Below are positions 54,337 to 64,000 of a stretch of 64,000 bases of DNA, one piece after another (position 1 is the first letter of the stretch; every line of letters begins with the position of its first letter). Position numbers and translations under genes: made by a program. The notes beneath the pieces are model-generated. The model saw only the letters and a program-made list of their open reading frames with translations. It did no database searches and had not been told where the DNA came from. This DNA comes from Amborella trichopoda (Eukaryota > Streptophyta > Magnoliopsida > Amborellales > Amborellaceae): positions 1,651,231 through 1,715,230 of the forward strand of contig NW_006498233.1 in the NCBI RefSeq assembly GCF_000471905.2, in the 5' to 3' direction.

Positions 54337-55904
54337 GAGTTAGAATTTGTTTTGACTATCTTGCGTACTTTTGCGTTGAGATTTTTCTCTGAACATGTAT
54401 CCCGGATAGTATTTCTTTAGGTATCGCCCATTGATAGGGGGCATTGCCTCCTCTCCATCAGGATGCGCCAATATGTAGGCTCCATTTGTTGAGACATGTT
54501 TTACTATAAAGGGCCCTTCCCACTTAGGCTCAACTTCCCTTGACGTCGGCCATGCATAATAATAGGCCTCTTGACAGCTAGAATTAGATCGCCATGGGTG
54601 AATGAGAGGACCTCGACAGATTTGTCAAAAGCCCTCTTCATTCTCAGTTGGTTGAGTTCAAGGTTCTGCTGAGCCTCTAGCCTCTTTTCATCGAGCGCAT
54701 CCAACTCTTGATACCGAAGTTTGACTCTCTCATCTTCAGTTAATCCTTGATGTATAGCTACACGTAATGAAGGAATCTGAATTTCGAGGGGTAAACCTGC
54801 CTCACCCCCATTGACCAAAGAGTAGAGAGTGGAATCAGTTGAATTTCGCATGGCAGTACGATAGGCCCATAATGCTTCGAGATGCTTCCCATGTCAGTTC
54901 TTCCTTATTTTTTATACTGAATTTCTTAAAATGTTGCACAGAGTCTTATTGAAAGCCTCAGCTAATCCATTCACTCGAGGGTGGTATATAGTCGAGTACC
55001 TCCATTTGAAACCGATCTGGTTAACCAAGCGATCAACGTGATGACTCATAAATTGAGGGCCGTTGTCAGATATAAATTAGTTAGGCACTCTGAACCGATA
55101 TATGATGTGATGTCAAACAAAGTGGGCCACCGTTGTCCCAGGAACTTGCTTAAGGGGGACTGCTTTAGCCCACTTATAGAAATAATCTGTTGCAACCAAA
55201 ATAAAAACATGGCCCATTGCCGAAGGAGGGTCAATTGGCCCTATGATGTCCATGCCCCTTTGTGAGAAGGGCCATGTTGAAAGTGTAGGATGTAAGGGCT
55301 CTGGAGGCTGGTGAACAAGGCTCCAGTGTATTTGGCACACTTGGCACTTTTCAGCATAGTTTAAGGAATCAGTGATCATGGAAGGCCAATAGTATCCCAA
55401 CCTGTGTATTCGTTCATAGAGCTTAGGACCAGAATGGTGTAGTCAACAAACGCTTGAGTGGACTTCTTCCAACATCTTATTTGCTTCTTTCACATCCACA
55501 CATCTAAGAAGAATATTGTCAAACGACCATCTGAAGAGAGCATCTCCTACAAGGAAGGTATACTTGGTACACATTCAACGTACGCTGTTGCGTTCGACAC
55601 AATCTTGCGGGAGCCTGCCATGTTTTAGGAAACTAGTGATAGGCTCTCTCCAATCTTCCACCTGCTAAATTTCTGTGCATATTGGGTCGAAAAACTCCGG
55701 TTGCTGGTTTTGAACCTTAGCTCCTTGAATCCTTGCCATTTCTTGTTCAGTCTTGATTACTTCTTTAGCTGAGAGAAGCGCTTCAAATGGATAAGGAGGA
55801 CACTCCGGGAAGATATTTCTCTCGTAATCTGCATCGACCTCGGTCCTTAGTTCAATGTGTCCCCATTCTGCTTCCCAAACTAGCATGGTTCTTGATAAGG
55901 ACAA
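54337..55904 (-). pseudogene. INT: Integrase remnant, element E
   Basis: A linker (55,904-55,480; RTEVDADYERNIFPECPPYP) leads to integrase. The zinc-finger part ends YAEKCQVCQIH (about 55,345). The core has GMDIIGPIDPPSAMGHVF (55,265-55,210) and a second acidic region near 55,060. The segment STLYSLVNGGE.GLPLEIQIPSLR, C-terminal to the core, is at 54,840-54,770. The C-terminal GPF region and LKKYYPGYMFREK end close the gene at about 54,340-54,400. Same organisation as A; broken in several places. Confidence 0.87.
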
Positions 55905-56760
55905 CTAAATTGTAGGGCCGAGTTTCGCAAGTACGTCAGCCTGCGAGTTTAGCCTTATGGGGATGTGAATCAGGGATACATCCTAAAACTGGGTTATATG
56001 CAATTTTGCAGTATCGTGATATGGCTTGAGAGTGTCTTTTCTCACATCATAGATTCCTTTGAGCTATCGGATAACCAAGTCAGAGACGCCGTAGATCTTG
56101 AGATGCTCCAAGTCGAGGTCGAAGGCCATCTCCAACCCGATTATAAGGGCCTGATATTATGCCTCATTATGAGAACCGGCTTCGGTAAGAGAGAAAGAAC
56201 ATGGTAGTACTCCTCCTTTCGGAGTCAGGAATACCACTCCGGCTCCTCCTCGATCAGATTGAAAGGCTCCATCAAAGTACATTTCCCACACATGAAGAAG
56301 CTTTGCACAAAATACTTCTTCATAAGGGAGGTCACTTGATAACGGAGATTCCGTCGGTACAAAGTGTGATGAGAGAAAATCAGCCAAGGCTTAGCCTTTG
56401 ATGGACTTTTGTAGGACATACGTGATGTCAAATTCCATCAGCAATAATGCCCACTTAGCCTGGTGTCCTGATAAGCATGGGCGTGTCATGAGAAATTTTA
56501 CGGGATCTGCTTTTGATATAAGCATCACCTCATGACTGAGCAAGTAATGGTTGAGTTTTTGTACTACAAAGATTAGGGCCAAGTACATCTTCTCTATAGG
56601 GGGATAATTCTTCTCAGCCCCTTGCATCCTGTGGCTGAGATAATATAGTGTCATTTCTTTTCCCTCCTTATTATTTTGTGCCGACAATGCCCCGAGTGAC
56701 TCCTCCAGAGCGGTCACGTATAGGATGAGAGGTTTTCGCAAATACTGGTGTAGAGAGCAC
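55905..56760 (-). pseudogene. RH: Two RNase H domains, element E
   Basis: The first domain (56,741-56,400) has LILYVTALEESLGAL, the YYLSHRMQGAEKNYPPIEK segment and LALIFVVQKLNHYLLSHEV. The second (56,390-55,910) has WEMYFDGAFQSDRGGAGVVFLTP and ends in a HIP..LNSQADVLAKL-like segment near 55,920-55,960. The WEMYFDGA start and its place after the first RNase H identify the extra archaeal-type RNase H of Tat elements. Confidence 0.83.
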
Positions 56761-57780
56761 TAGAGGGTTGAGTAAATATTGTTTGATGTCATCAAGAGCT
56801 GCTTAACATGGTTCATCCCAGATGAATGGGGTATGTTTCTTTAACAGGTGCGTAAAGGGTTTACAACGACCTGAGAGGTTTGACATGAACCTGCAGATGT
56901 ATGCTAGCTACCCTTGAAGTGAGCGTAATTCTCGCAATGTGGTTGATGATGGCATTTCTTAGATGGCCTTAATTTTTACTGGCTCAACTTTCAGCCCTCG
57001 GTGTCTAACAATGAAACCCAAGAATTTTCCCGAATGCATACCAAAAGCGCATTTCAGTGGGTTCATTTTAAGCTGATGAAGGTGTAGTCGTTTGAATACC
57101 TTTTCAAGGTCTCTCATGTGAGCATCCTTCTCTTCGGACTTTACCACCAAGTCATCTACATAACACTCCACCACTTTGTGCATCATGTCGTTGAAGATGG
57201 TCGTCATTGCTCTTTAGTATGTGGCACCGGCATTCTTTAATCCAAAAGGCATCATGGTGTAACAGCTTTTGGAGTTAAGAATGCAGTGGTTTCTTCATCC
57301 TTGGGTGCCATCCGTATTTGATTATACTCGGAGTACCCGTCCATGAAGGAAAAGATTTGACAGTGAGCCGTAAAATCAATGAGCATCTCGGTGAATGGCA
57401 ACGGGAAGTCATCCTTGGGACAGGCAGTATTTAGGTCATGAAAGTCGATGCAAACCCTAATTTGGCCATTCTTCTTCTTGACTGGAACAACATTTTCTAC
57501 ATTTTGGGTACTTGACTTCACGAATGAAACCTGCTTGATTGAGCTTGGTCACTTCGACATCTATTTGCATTTCGAGGTTAGGCCTAAACCTCCTTGATTT
57601 CTACTTGAATGCTTTGACAATTGGATCGATGCCGAGATGGTGAATGGTGACTTGAGGGTGTAAACCAGGCATCTCATGGTAATGTCAATCAAAGACATCT
57701 TGATTTGCAAGAAAGTAGTGAAATTTTCTTTTCCCTCTGGAGACATATTCGTCGAGATGAAAGTGGGCTTAGGGTCAGCT
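56761..57780 (-). pseudogene. RT: Reverse transcriptase remnant, element E
   Basis: RT motifs in order on the - strand are the pre-RT segment (57,780-57,560), VPVKKKNGQIRVCIDF (57,490-57,440), FSFMDGYSEYNQIRMAP (57,360-57,305), the MPFGLKNAG region (about 57,250-57,220), and YVDDLVVKSEEKDAHMRDLEKVF (57,170-57,100). The thumb has KFLGFIVRHRGLKVEPVK (57,035-56,980). The nearest relative here is A. Confidence 0.92.
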
Positions 57781-58190
57781 TCATCCCCTAGATTTATATC
57801 TTTGAGCTCGTCGGCGGTGGCTTGCCCACCTTCTTCCCATTCTTCTGTGGTTCTTGCAACTATTCCTCGTTATTCTCAGATGCCTTTTCATCAACTTCAT
57901 GTGTAGAGACCCGTGACCCTGACATCTCTGCCTCCAATAGGGCTCTAGGGTAGGTCAGGCTTTCTGCGTCTTTCTCGAACCGAGCGACGAAAAGGTCAAC
58001 CTCAAATATGGAAAACACGTCAAGTTGGAGAAGCTTGTCTTGAAAGTTAGAGAGAAATTGAGGTTCAGCGGTGGTCGGGCAGGAAGCGCCTTCATATGAA
58101 TCACACGGTATTTGTACTGATGACTGCAATGTTTGCCCCGTGTTAACTGGTGCTTCATAGACTTGCACCATGTTGCAAGTTTCTTGAGAG
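57781..58190 (-). pseudogene. Spacer domain between gag and RT, element E
   Basis: Counterpart of 5,541-5,930 in A: QIPCDSYEGASC, then an acidic segment (SRVSTHEVDEKASENNEE). There is no aspartic-protease motif. The role is unknown. Confidence 0.6.
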
Positions 58191-61100
58191 TAGAAGCTTT
58201 GCCCTCTTGATTCTTCGGTCTCTACTCAAAGTCAGGCTCATGGGGCTACTGGGGTCTCTTTGGCTTCGAATTTTTGTGTTTCTTTGAAGAAGGCAGCCAT
58301 GCTTTGGCCTTAGCTGCCACGGCATCAGCGACTGTTAGGAATCCTACTTTCTGGGCCAGCATCTTTTTCAACCGCTTCCATTGCATTCTTCTTATGTTGG
58401 AACCTTCAAGTTCCCTATCGAGAGCCTCGAAATCTGGACATATCAAGGTTGTGCTCGCAGGAGACAAAGAAGAAGAAAGATGAGAAGTAGAAGAAGAAAG
58501 AGGAGAAGGGTCAGAGCGTGGGGGACTTTTAAGGTCATTTCCCTCATCAAACCGCTCTGGGAAGCCTTTTTCGTCATCGCTAGGGTCGGACGTGTGCAGG
58601 GGGTCTTTTAGGTCTTCCCCATGCTTAGACCATTGGGGAGTGCTTTTAACGTCGTCTCCCTCATTGGACGTGTGCAGGGCATATTTTAGGTCTTTCCCTT
58701 GCTTAGACCATTGTGGAGTGCTTTTAACATCATCACCCTCATTGGACGTGTGCAGGGCATCTTTTTGGTCTTTTCCTTACTTAGACCGTTGGGGAGTGCT
58801 TTTAACGTCGTTGCCCTCATTGGACGTGTGCAAGGCATCTTTTAGGTCTTTCCCTTGCTTAGACTGTTGGGGAATGCTTTTAACATCGTCACCCTCATTG
58901 GACGTGTGTAGGGCATCTTTTAAGTTTATCCCTTACTTAGACCATTGGGGAGTGCTCTTAACGTCGCCACCCTCATTGGACGTGTACAGAACATCTTTTA
59001 GGTCTTTCTCTTGCTTAGAACGTTGGGGAGTGCTTTTAACGTCGTCACCCTCATTGGACGTGCTTTGAGTGGAAGATGGTATAGGAACTTCTTCTTAACA
59101 GGATGAAGAAGGAAGAAGGACCGTGCCGGGATAAATTCCAGTAAAGTTGGTAGTGGGGGAAGGGCAATGAGAAATTCCTACTCAACTGGAGGTTGAGCGG
59201 TCTTGTCTCTCCGGCGAGGAGCTCTTGTTGCCCTTGTCCTTCTGGTTTTCTGAGGTAGTGCTTGATTCATCTCACTTGGCTTGTGAACAGCCTTAGCTTG
59301 GCGAACTGCTTCTCGTCTTAAGGACTTGAGTCTGCTTCGGCTGTGGTGGACTATCCATGGCTGGGAAGTAGAGGATTCCGCAGTGTCTAAGTCATTGACA
59401 GGAAGGTCATTCTTCGAGAGATCCTCTTGCACCGATGGAGGAGTGACTTGGGGATCACTTACTGTGACGTTGTAAATTTCCTGACATTCCCTCATTTTCA
59501 TTGCGAATATATCATGCAAACTGGTGCATTCGCACACGTAATGCCCTTTTTATCTTGTGATACGAGCACCAACAGTCTTCAGTCCCATTAGCAAGGCTAC
59601 GGGGTTGCCTTGCCTGCTTCAATGTGATTATGCCTTCCTGAAGCATTATAATGAAGAAGATGTAAAGGATACCACCATTTCGTCTTCCTCTTGGATGGTT
59701 ACTGTATGGGAGGCCTCAACTGCCTCAAAGGCCTTCTTTAAGTCTTCAAGCTTTATCTGACCCTTCTGGATCAGGGCCTCGATAATATCCTTCAACGTGT
59801 AGCAGTCATCTGTGGGATGGTTGATCCTCCGATGATAGGCACAATAATTCGCCTGAGTGTCAAGGAAAGCTTGCTTAGGGAACTTGGCTTCTAGAAGCTG
59901 GATCATATTCTGTTCCAATAATAACCGGAACAGCGTAGGGACCCATTACTTCTCGAAGGGGTAGACCTTGTTCCTATGCATGGTGAAATAATCACCTCGA
60001 TCAAGGTTGGCTGATGGGGTACTCGATTGTATGATTGTTGTTGCATGATCGCCTGGGGCATTATTGTTACCATGCTCACCCTTTTAGAGAGGTCTAAAGT
60101 TTAAGAGGGAGCCTTCTTTGGATCAGTGACCGTGACGACTGCATTGATTACTCCTTCTTGTTGGTTGCCCCGTGTGTTGTTCCGAGAGCTTGCCCCAGTT
60201 GTTCACTGTGCTTGTATACGGTTGTCGTGATCCATCGTGGTGGCGTGATAGACTTTTTATGCAGACTGATTTAGAGATCAACTCTGACATCGAATTCGGA
60301 TTATAAGCCTCGACGTGTAGAGAAATTTTTTGTCGCATGTTCCGCACGTAAGTTTGGACTGCTTCCTTCTTGGGTATAGCATTAGGATGGCGAGAAGCCA
60401 AATTTATCCATCTTGATATGAACTGGTCCACGGGCTCATCGAGATCTTGAGTCAGGGTGAGAAGTTCGATGGTTTGAACCTCTCTCTCGACATCATAGAA
60501 ACGCTGCTGAAACAGTTTCTCAATTTCCTCCCACGTATGCACTGAGTTTGGAGCAAGTCGAGCATACCATTGAAATGCTCGGCCATCGAGAGTCTCAACG
60601 AACTGATGGAGAAGAAGTCTCCCATTCGCTCGCTGTTTCTTGACATGCTGCCTTGCAGTGGGCAATATGCTGGTTCCGGAACGTGGTTATGTTGAATAAA
60701 GGAAACTTCTTGTTCTTGTAATCTGAAGGAAATGGGACCTCGTCAATATATGAAGGGTACGGCCTTTGATAAGGTGTTGCACCCTATATCCCCGGAATTT
60801 GTCTGTTCTTTAGGCTATGGATCACCATACCGTCAATGTCTACCTGAAAGGCGGGGTGAGGGACAGAATTGTCATCTGAGGCAGAAGGAGGGGTCTGCCT
60901 TGAAGGTGCACCATCAGAGTGATGGGAATTGACCTCATGGTTAGCTAACTAGCATGCAGGGTCTATACGATCAATCTTTTCCAACATCGTGCGCACCATA
61001 TCCTCAAACTTGTTCATGCACTCTTCCTGCGCATCACCGGGTTTCTCTATGGAGGTCAGTGTTAGTCATAGCTAAGGGCTTGCGAACTTGACAGGTCGTG

Positions 61101-61705
61101 CGTGGTAGGTTGGTCATCAAGGGGTCAGCTTGCCCTGACAGGACCCGACTTTTGTATGCTGATCGCTTGAGGACCGATTCTCGATGGTCTTGGGACCATG
61201 GCTGACGAGTGGCTGGGTCACTTTCTACAACATTAACCACAGTGCAAGGCTCATGGAGCTTTTCTTCAGGCCCTGTTATTTGGAGAGGGTAGAGGGGGTT
61301 CAGGCGAAGAGGGTCGTCAGAGCTGGTTGCTCTGACCGCCTTAAACACTTCCTTGGTCAGAATTCGCAGACCTCTATTACGTTTTGCTTTAAGGCTTTGA
61401 TGGACCTTGCGCCAAAACTACGATCTGGGTTGCGGCTGGTAAGCTCTTCTTGCACAAGAGAGAGCTGTCTCCATCAGGTGCGACAAAAGATGAGGGTCAG
61501 GGACTTGAGTCATCTTGAGTCAGGGAGGATGAAGGACTCGATCTTCCATTTGGTCATTGCCCCGAGCTATCTTGTGGGCTTGAGAGACACGACCAAAGTG
61601 ACGGGGCTGTTTCAGGATGGTACTCTTGAGGAAAACCTTCAAGTACTAAGGTTGAAGTGCTTGCTCGAAGAAGGAGGAGCAGGCAGGAGCAAGGTTGACT
61701 CATGA
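58191..61705 (-). pseudogene. gag: gag remnant of element E
   Basis: This structural polyprotein region has an N-terminal part from about 61,705 and a linker near 61,348-61,034 (RATSSDDPLRLNPLYPLQ). The gag core is in a 180-residue open stretch at 60,123-60,665 (HQFVETLDGRAFQWYARLAPNS, FQQRFYDVEREVQTIELL, EPVDQFISRWINLASRHP). CHHC knuckles lie at about 59,815-59,860 (CAYHRRINHPTDDC) and 59,520-59,570. A basic/Ser-rich segment with RRDKTAQPPVE follows (59,180). Six copies of the 26-residue repeat (58,590-59,065), then SSKKHKNSKPKRP (58,250-58,290) end the part shared with D. It is broken in many places. Confidence 0.86.
58590..59065 (-). repeat. 78-bp (26-codon) tandem repeat in gag linker, element E
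   Basis: Six units of about 78 bp, marked by CTTTTAACGTCGTC at about 58,647, 58,723, 58,799, 58,878, 58,957 and 59,036. On the coding strand each unit encodes a NEGDDVKSTP..SK.KDLKDALHTS-like peptide: hydrophilic, charged and likely disordered. The long open frame on the + strand here is a shadow of the repeat. Confidence 0.92.
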
Positions 61706-62649
61706 GGGGGCCTGAGTTGAGGTCGAGGGGGCCTTTGTGATGGTGACGCATGTGCGCCCCTTGTAGAAGGATCCTGGGGGACCCGGGGTTCAGCCCGGGC
61801 TCATACAAGTGGTCTGGCCTTAGAAGGCTGAGAACTACGAGCAGGTGTCTATAAGAGAACAGGTGGAGGCGTGCCCCTTACAGGGTGTGCTTGTGTATGT
61901 AGAGTAAGAGGACAAGGAGGTCGTCTCCTGTGTACTCGGGTTGGCGCAATGACGGCGTTGCCCTGAGTAGTGAGATGCATGTGACCAGTGTGCACAGGAC
62001 CGGGCCTTAGAAGGTCCGATCCTGGATGCTGACTCGAGGTAGCACAAGGGTTGCCTCGATGTGTGGCTCGAGTGAGTGACCCACGAGCCTTGTGGTGTGT
62101 GTGAGGGGTGGAGACCATAGGGTTTCAACCTCGATGTGTTGAGCCTCTAGGGATAGAGACTAGTGGTGCAGGAATGTGGGGGGTTGCCTTGTGGCGACCC
62201 ATAGAAGCAATGGCAACTTACTTGCATTTTGCTGAAAGGGATTGGGCAGCCTTCCGGCATAGCTCGAGAATACAACCGAGAAGTGACTTGTTGATAACTG
62301 AGTGCATGCTGTGTGGGGCAACAAATGTGTTGCCAATGCAGGGTGCCTTGGCGGAGGTTCCACCAGAGCAAGGAGATGGGGAGTTAGGGATTTTTAGCTC
62401 ACTCCTCACACTAATCCAGGTTAAGACCTGAGAGCTAGACCCAGGGTCTTTGCTCAAAACGATGGTTGGGAACGAAGTTGAAGGAACTTGTTCCCTAGGG
62501 ACACTCGTGGATACATGGATAAGAAAATCTACGATCCAGATAAATGGGTTACAGAACCCGCAATACATAAGTGATGTGTGAAAATATAAAAGCAGATAAT
62601 AAAAGAAAAAACTAACCAAACAAGAACGATCCTACTAAGGGGTAGTAAG
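61706..62649 (-). other. Leader between PBS and gag, element E
   Basis: About 0.95 kb, homologous to the leaders of A, B and D. Several overlapping open frames are present on both strands (to 140 residues), but none is clearly shared with the other copies. I do not call a gene. Confidence 0.6.
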
Positions 62650-62667
62650 TCCCTAGTGGAGTCGCCA
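62650..62667 (-). promoter_or_regulatory. Primer-binding site of element E
   Basis: TGGCGACTCCACTAGGGA on the - strand, three bases from the LTR end. The best-kept PBS in the window. It resembles the tRNA-Arg-type PBS of Ogre/Tat elements. Confidence 0.8.
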
Positions 62668-62670
62668 AGC

Positions 62671-64000
62671 TGGTTGGGTGCCTCGATCTCTCCCTTCGGA
62701 TCTTAAAAGATCGGGCGGCATGCATCTCGGGTTTCAAGGGAGACCCGGGATGTTCTGAGATTTCTCTCTCAAGAACCTTTCGAGGGCAGGTAGTTCCAAC
62801 TGGTGAGAGACGAATTTAAGGTGGGTTCGGGACTTACTCAGGCTGACTTGAGTGGGCGCCCTCTTAGATCACGAAGAAAGCCCCCTAGTAAAAAAATGGC
62901 TCGAAATCGTCTCCCTTAGCTTGTATTCTCCAGTTTTCTACAATCACACATATATGGCAAAGGTTATAAGACAGGTGGGTCAATATACCTCACCTTGCCT
63001 TCTCTATGAATGCATCCAAGCGTATGCATTCAAAGAAGAAAAGAATAATGAAAGAATAGAGATGGGGGAGAGAGGAATTTGACTGAGTGAGGAGATCAAC
63101 GCGGTGACTAAGCTGGTGAATAATTAGCCTGATGTGGTAGTAAAACGGGCTTGATAACTTAGACCGACTCACAGGATTACTACTGGACGTCAATACTGAT
63201 ATTGACTAGCTAGGCCTGATGATTAGTCTGTCGTGGCAATAAAGTGGGAACAGTAATTCTGGCACCACAATATTATGGTTAGACGACAGAACTATCATAA
63301 GAGGGTAATCTCTACCCTTCTTAATCAAATGAAAGAATAACAATCTTAAAGACAAAGTAAGAAGTAAGAGAATAACAAAGAGAGGAGAAAGAAAGAGAGG
63401 AAGAAAAAGAAAGAAGCAGAAGAGTGTGAGGGAAGACAGAAGGAAAGAGAAAAGAGGGTGAAAGACATAGTCGGTGCTAGGCATCACCATCTGGCTTGGA
63501 AAAAGAAGAGAGAGACAGACACAGTCAGCGTTAGACTTCATCGGTTGTGTTTAAGAAGTGAGGAGAGAGAATACAGTTAGCACTAGGCATCACCGGCTGG
63601 GTTGGAAGGAGAAGAGAGAAAAGATCCAGTCGGAGCTGGGCATAGCCGACAGGATTGAAAGGAGAAGAGAGAAAAGATGCAGTCGACGCTAGGCATCGCC
63701 GACTCTATTAGACGAAAAAGAGAGAGAAGATGCAATCGACGCTAGGCTTCACTGACTGTATTAGATAGAGAAGAGAGAGAAGATGCAGTCAGTGATAGGC
63801 TTCATCGACTGTATTAAATGAAGAAGAGAGACAAGACAGTGTTAGCATTAGGCTTCACCAACTGTATTAGAGAAAGAAGAGAGAGAAGATGCAGTCGGTA
63901 TTAGGCTTCACTTACTATATTAGACAAAGAAGAGAGAGAAGATACAGTCGGTGCTAGGCTTCATCGACTGTATTAGATAAAGAAGAGAGAGAAGATGCAG
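62671..64000 (-). repeat. 5' LTR of element E (3' part only)
   Basis: The LTR end (GGCACCCAACCA on the - strand) is at 62,671. It continues through the conserved 300-bp end and a pyrimidine/purine-rich region into the hairpin minisatellite (63,460-64,000), all U5. U3 and the TATA box lie beyond the window. Confidence 0.88.
63460..64000 (-). repeat. Hairpin minisatellite in U5 of element E
   Basis: At least ten units of about 53 bp (GAAGATGCAGTCGACGCTAGG, then CATCGCCGACT and TATTAGA, then GAAGAGAGA). The distal units are very regular, which suggests recent homogenisation. The array runs off the window. Confidence 0.88.

Larger units (their letters stand above)
47799..64000 (-). mobile_element. 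Element E: Tat-type LTR retrotransposon (gag-RT-RH-INT class)
   Basis: E is on the - strand and runs out of the window inside its 5' LTR. From the right it has LTR (62,671-64,000), PBS, leader, gag, spacer, RT, two RNase H domains, integrase, a conserved post-pol segment, antisense promoter module, a regular 165-bp array, polypurine tract and a 3' LTR fragment. As in A, no protease is recognisable. It is broken in many places, though somewhat less in RT than A. It is the most complete internal region of its class here. Confidence 0.9.

Noticed and set aside
58590-59065. A 158-residue + strand open frame with a repeated Cys/Ser-rich peptide, looking like a repeat protein
   Set aside because: It is the shadow of the 78-bp repeat, whose gag frame is on the - strand and matches D, A and B.
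61849-62128. His/Thr/Ser-rich short frames in the E leader (and 1,878-2,300 in A) as a conserved leader protein
   Set aside because: Frames overlap on both strands and the open parts do not coincide between copies; the similarity looks like nucleotide conservation only.

Overview
This window is plant nuclear DNA made almost entirely of LTR retrotransposons. I found no host gene, rRNA or tRNA gene. All elements belong to one Ty3/gypsy family of the Tat (Ogre/Retand-like) type. The grounds are long LTRs of about 2.6-3.7 kb, a primer-binding site that looks like the complement of a tRNA-Arg 3' end, gag knuckles of the CHHC form, a second archaeal-type RNase H between reverse transcriptase and integrase, a promoter and a gene on the antisense strand, and long tandem arrays before the 3' LTR. 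The host is a seed plant with a large repetitive genome; the sequence alone does not give the species. Every copy is a fossil with many breaks.

Layout. Element A (+ strand) spans 1-12,672 and 27,684-28,654. It starts inside its 5' LTR and has gag, reverse transcriptase, two RNases H and integrase, then an antisense promoter module and tandem arrays; its 3' LTR is missing. Element B (+ strand, 12,673-27,683) sits inside A's tandem array, with both LTRs and a perfect 5-bp duplication CATGG. It carries gag and protease but no RT or integrase. At about 28,654 the tail of A abuts, tail to tail, the tail of element D (- strand, 28,655-47,798). D carries gag, protease and, on the opposite strand, a plant-mobile-domain-like gene with its own TATA box and polyadenylation signal. 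A solo LTR (40,075-43,785, with a 295-base assembly gap) lies in D's leader. D is inserted in the 3' LTR of element E (- strand, 47,799 to beyond 64,000), which like A has gag-RT-RNaseH-integrase.

How the parts relate. The four internal regions share one plan: LTR, PBS, leader of about 1 kb, gag, enzyme module, antisense promoter module, arrays, polypurine tract, LTR. The enzyme module differs. A and E carry RT/RNaseH/integrase with no recognisable protease, while B and D carry protease with no RT or integrase. The two classes match up to the same short stretch after gag and then diverge. This suggests a two-component family whose members could have complemented each other in trans. The antisense promoter module is kept in all four copies, even where its gene is absent. 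The LTRs of A, D, E and the solo copy carry a hairpin-forming minisatellite in a very long U5, while B has a related LTR without it.

Limits: all domain calls were made by eye from translated motifs. Boundaries of coding remnants are approximate. Identities and ages are rough visual estimates.
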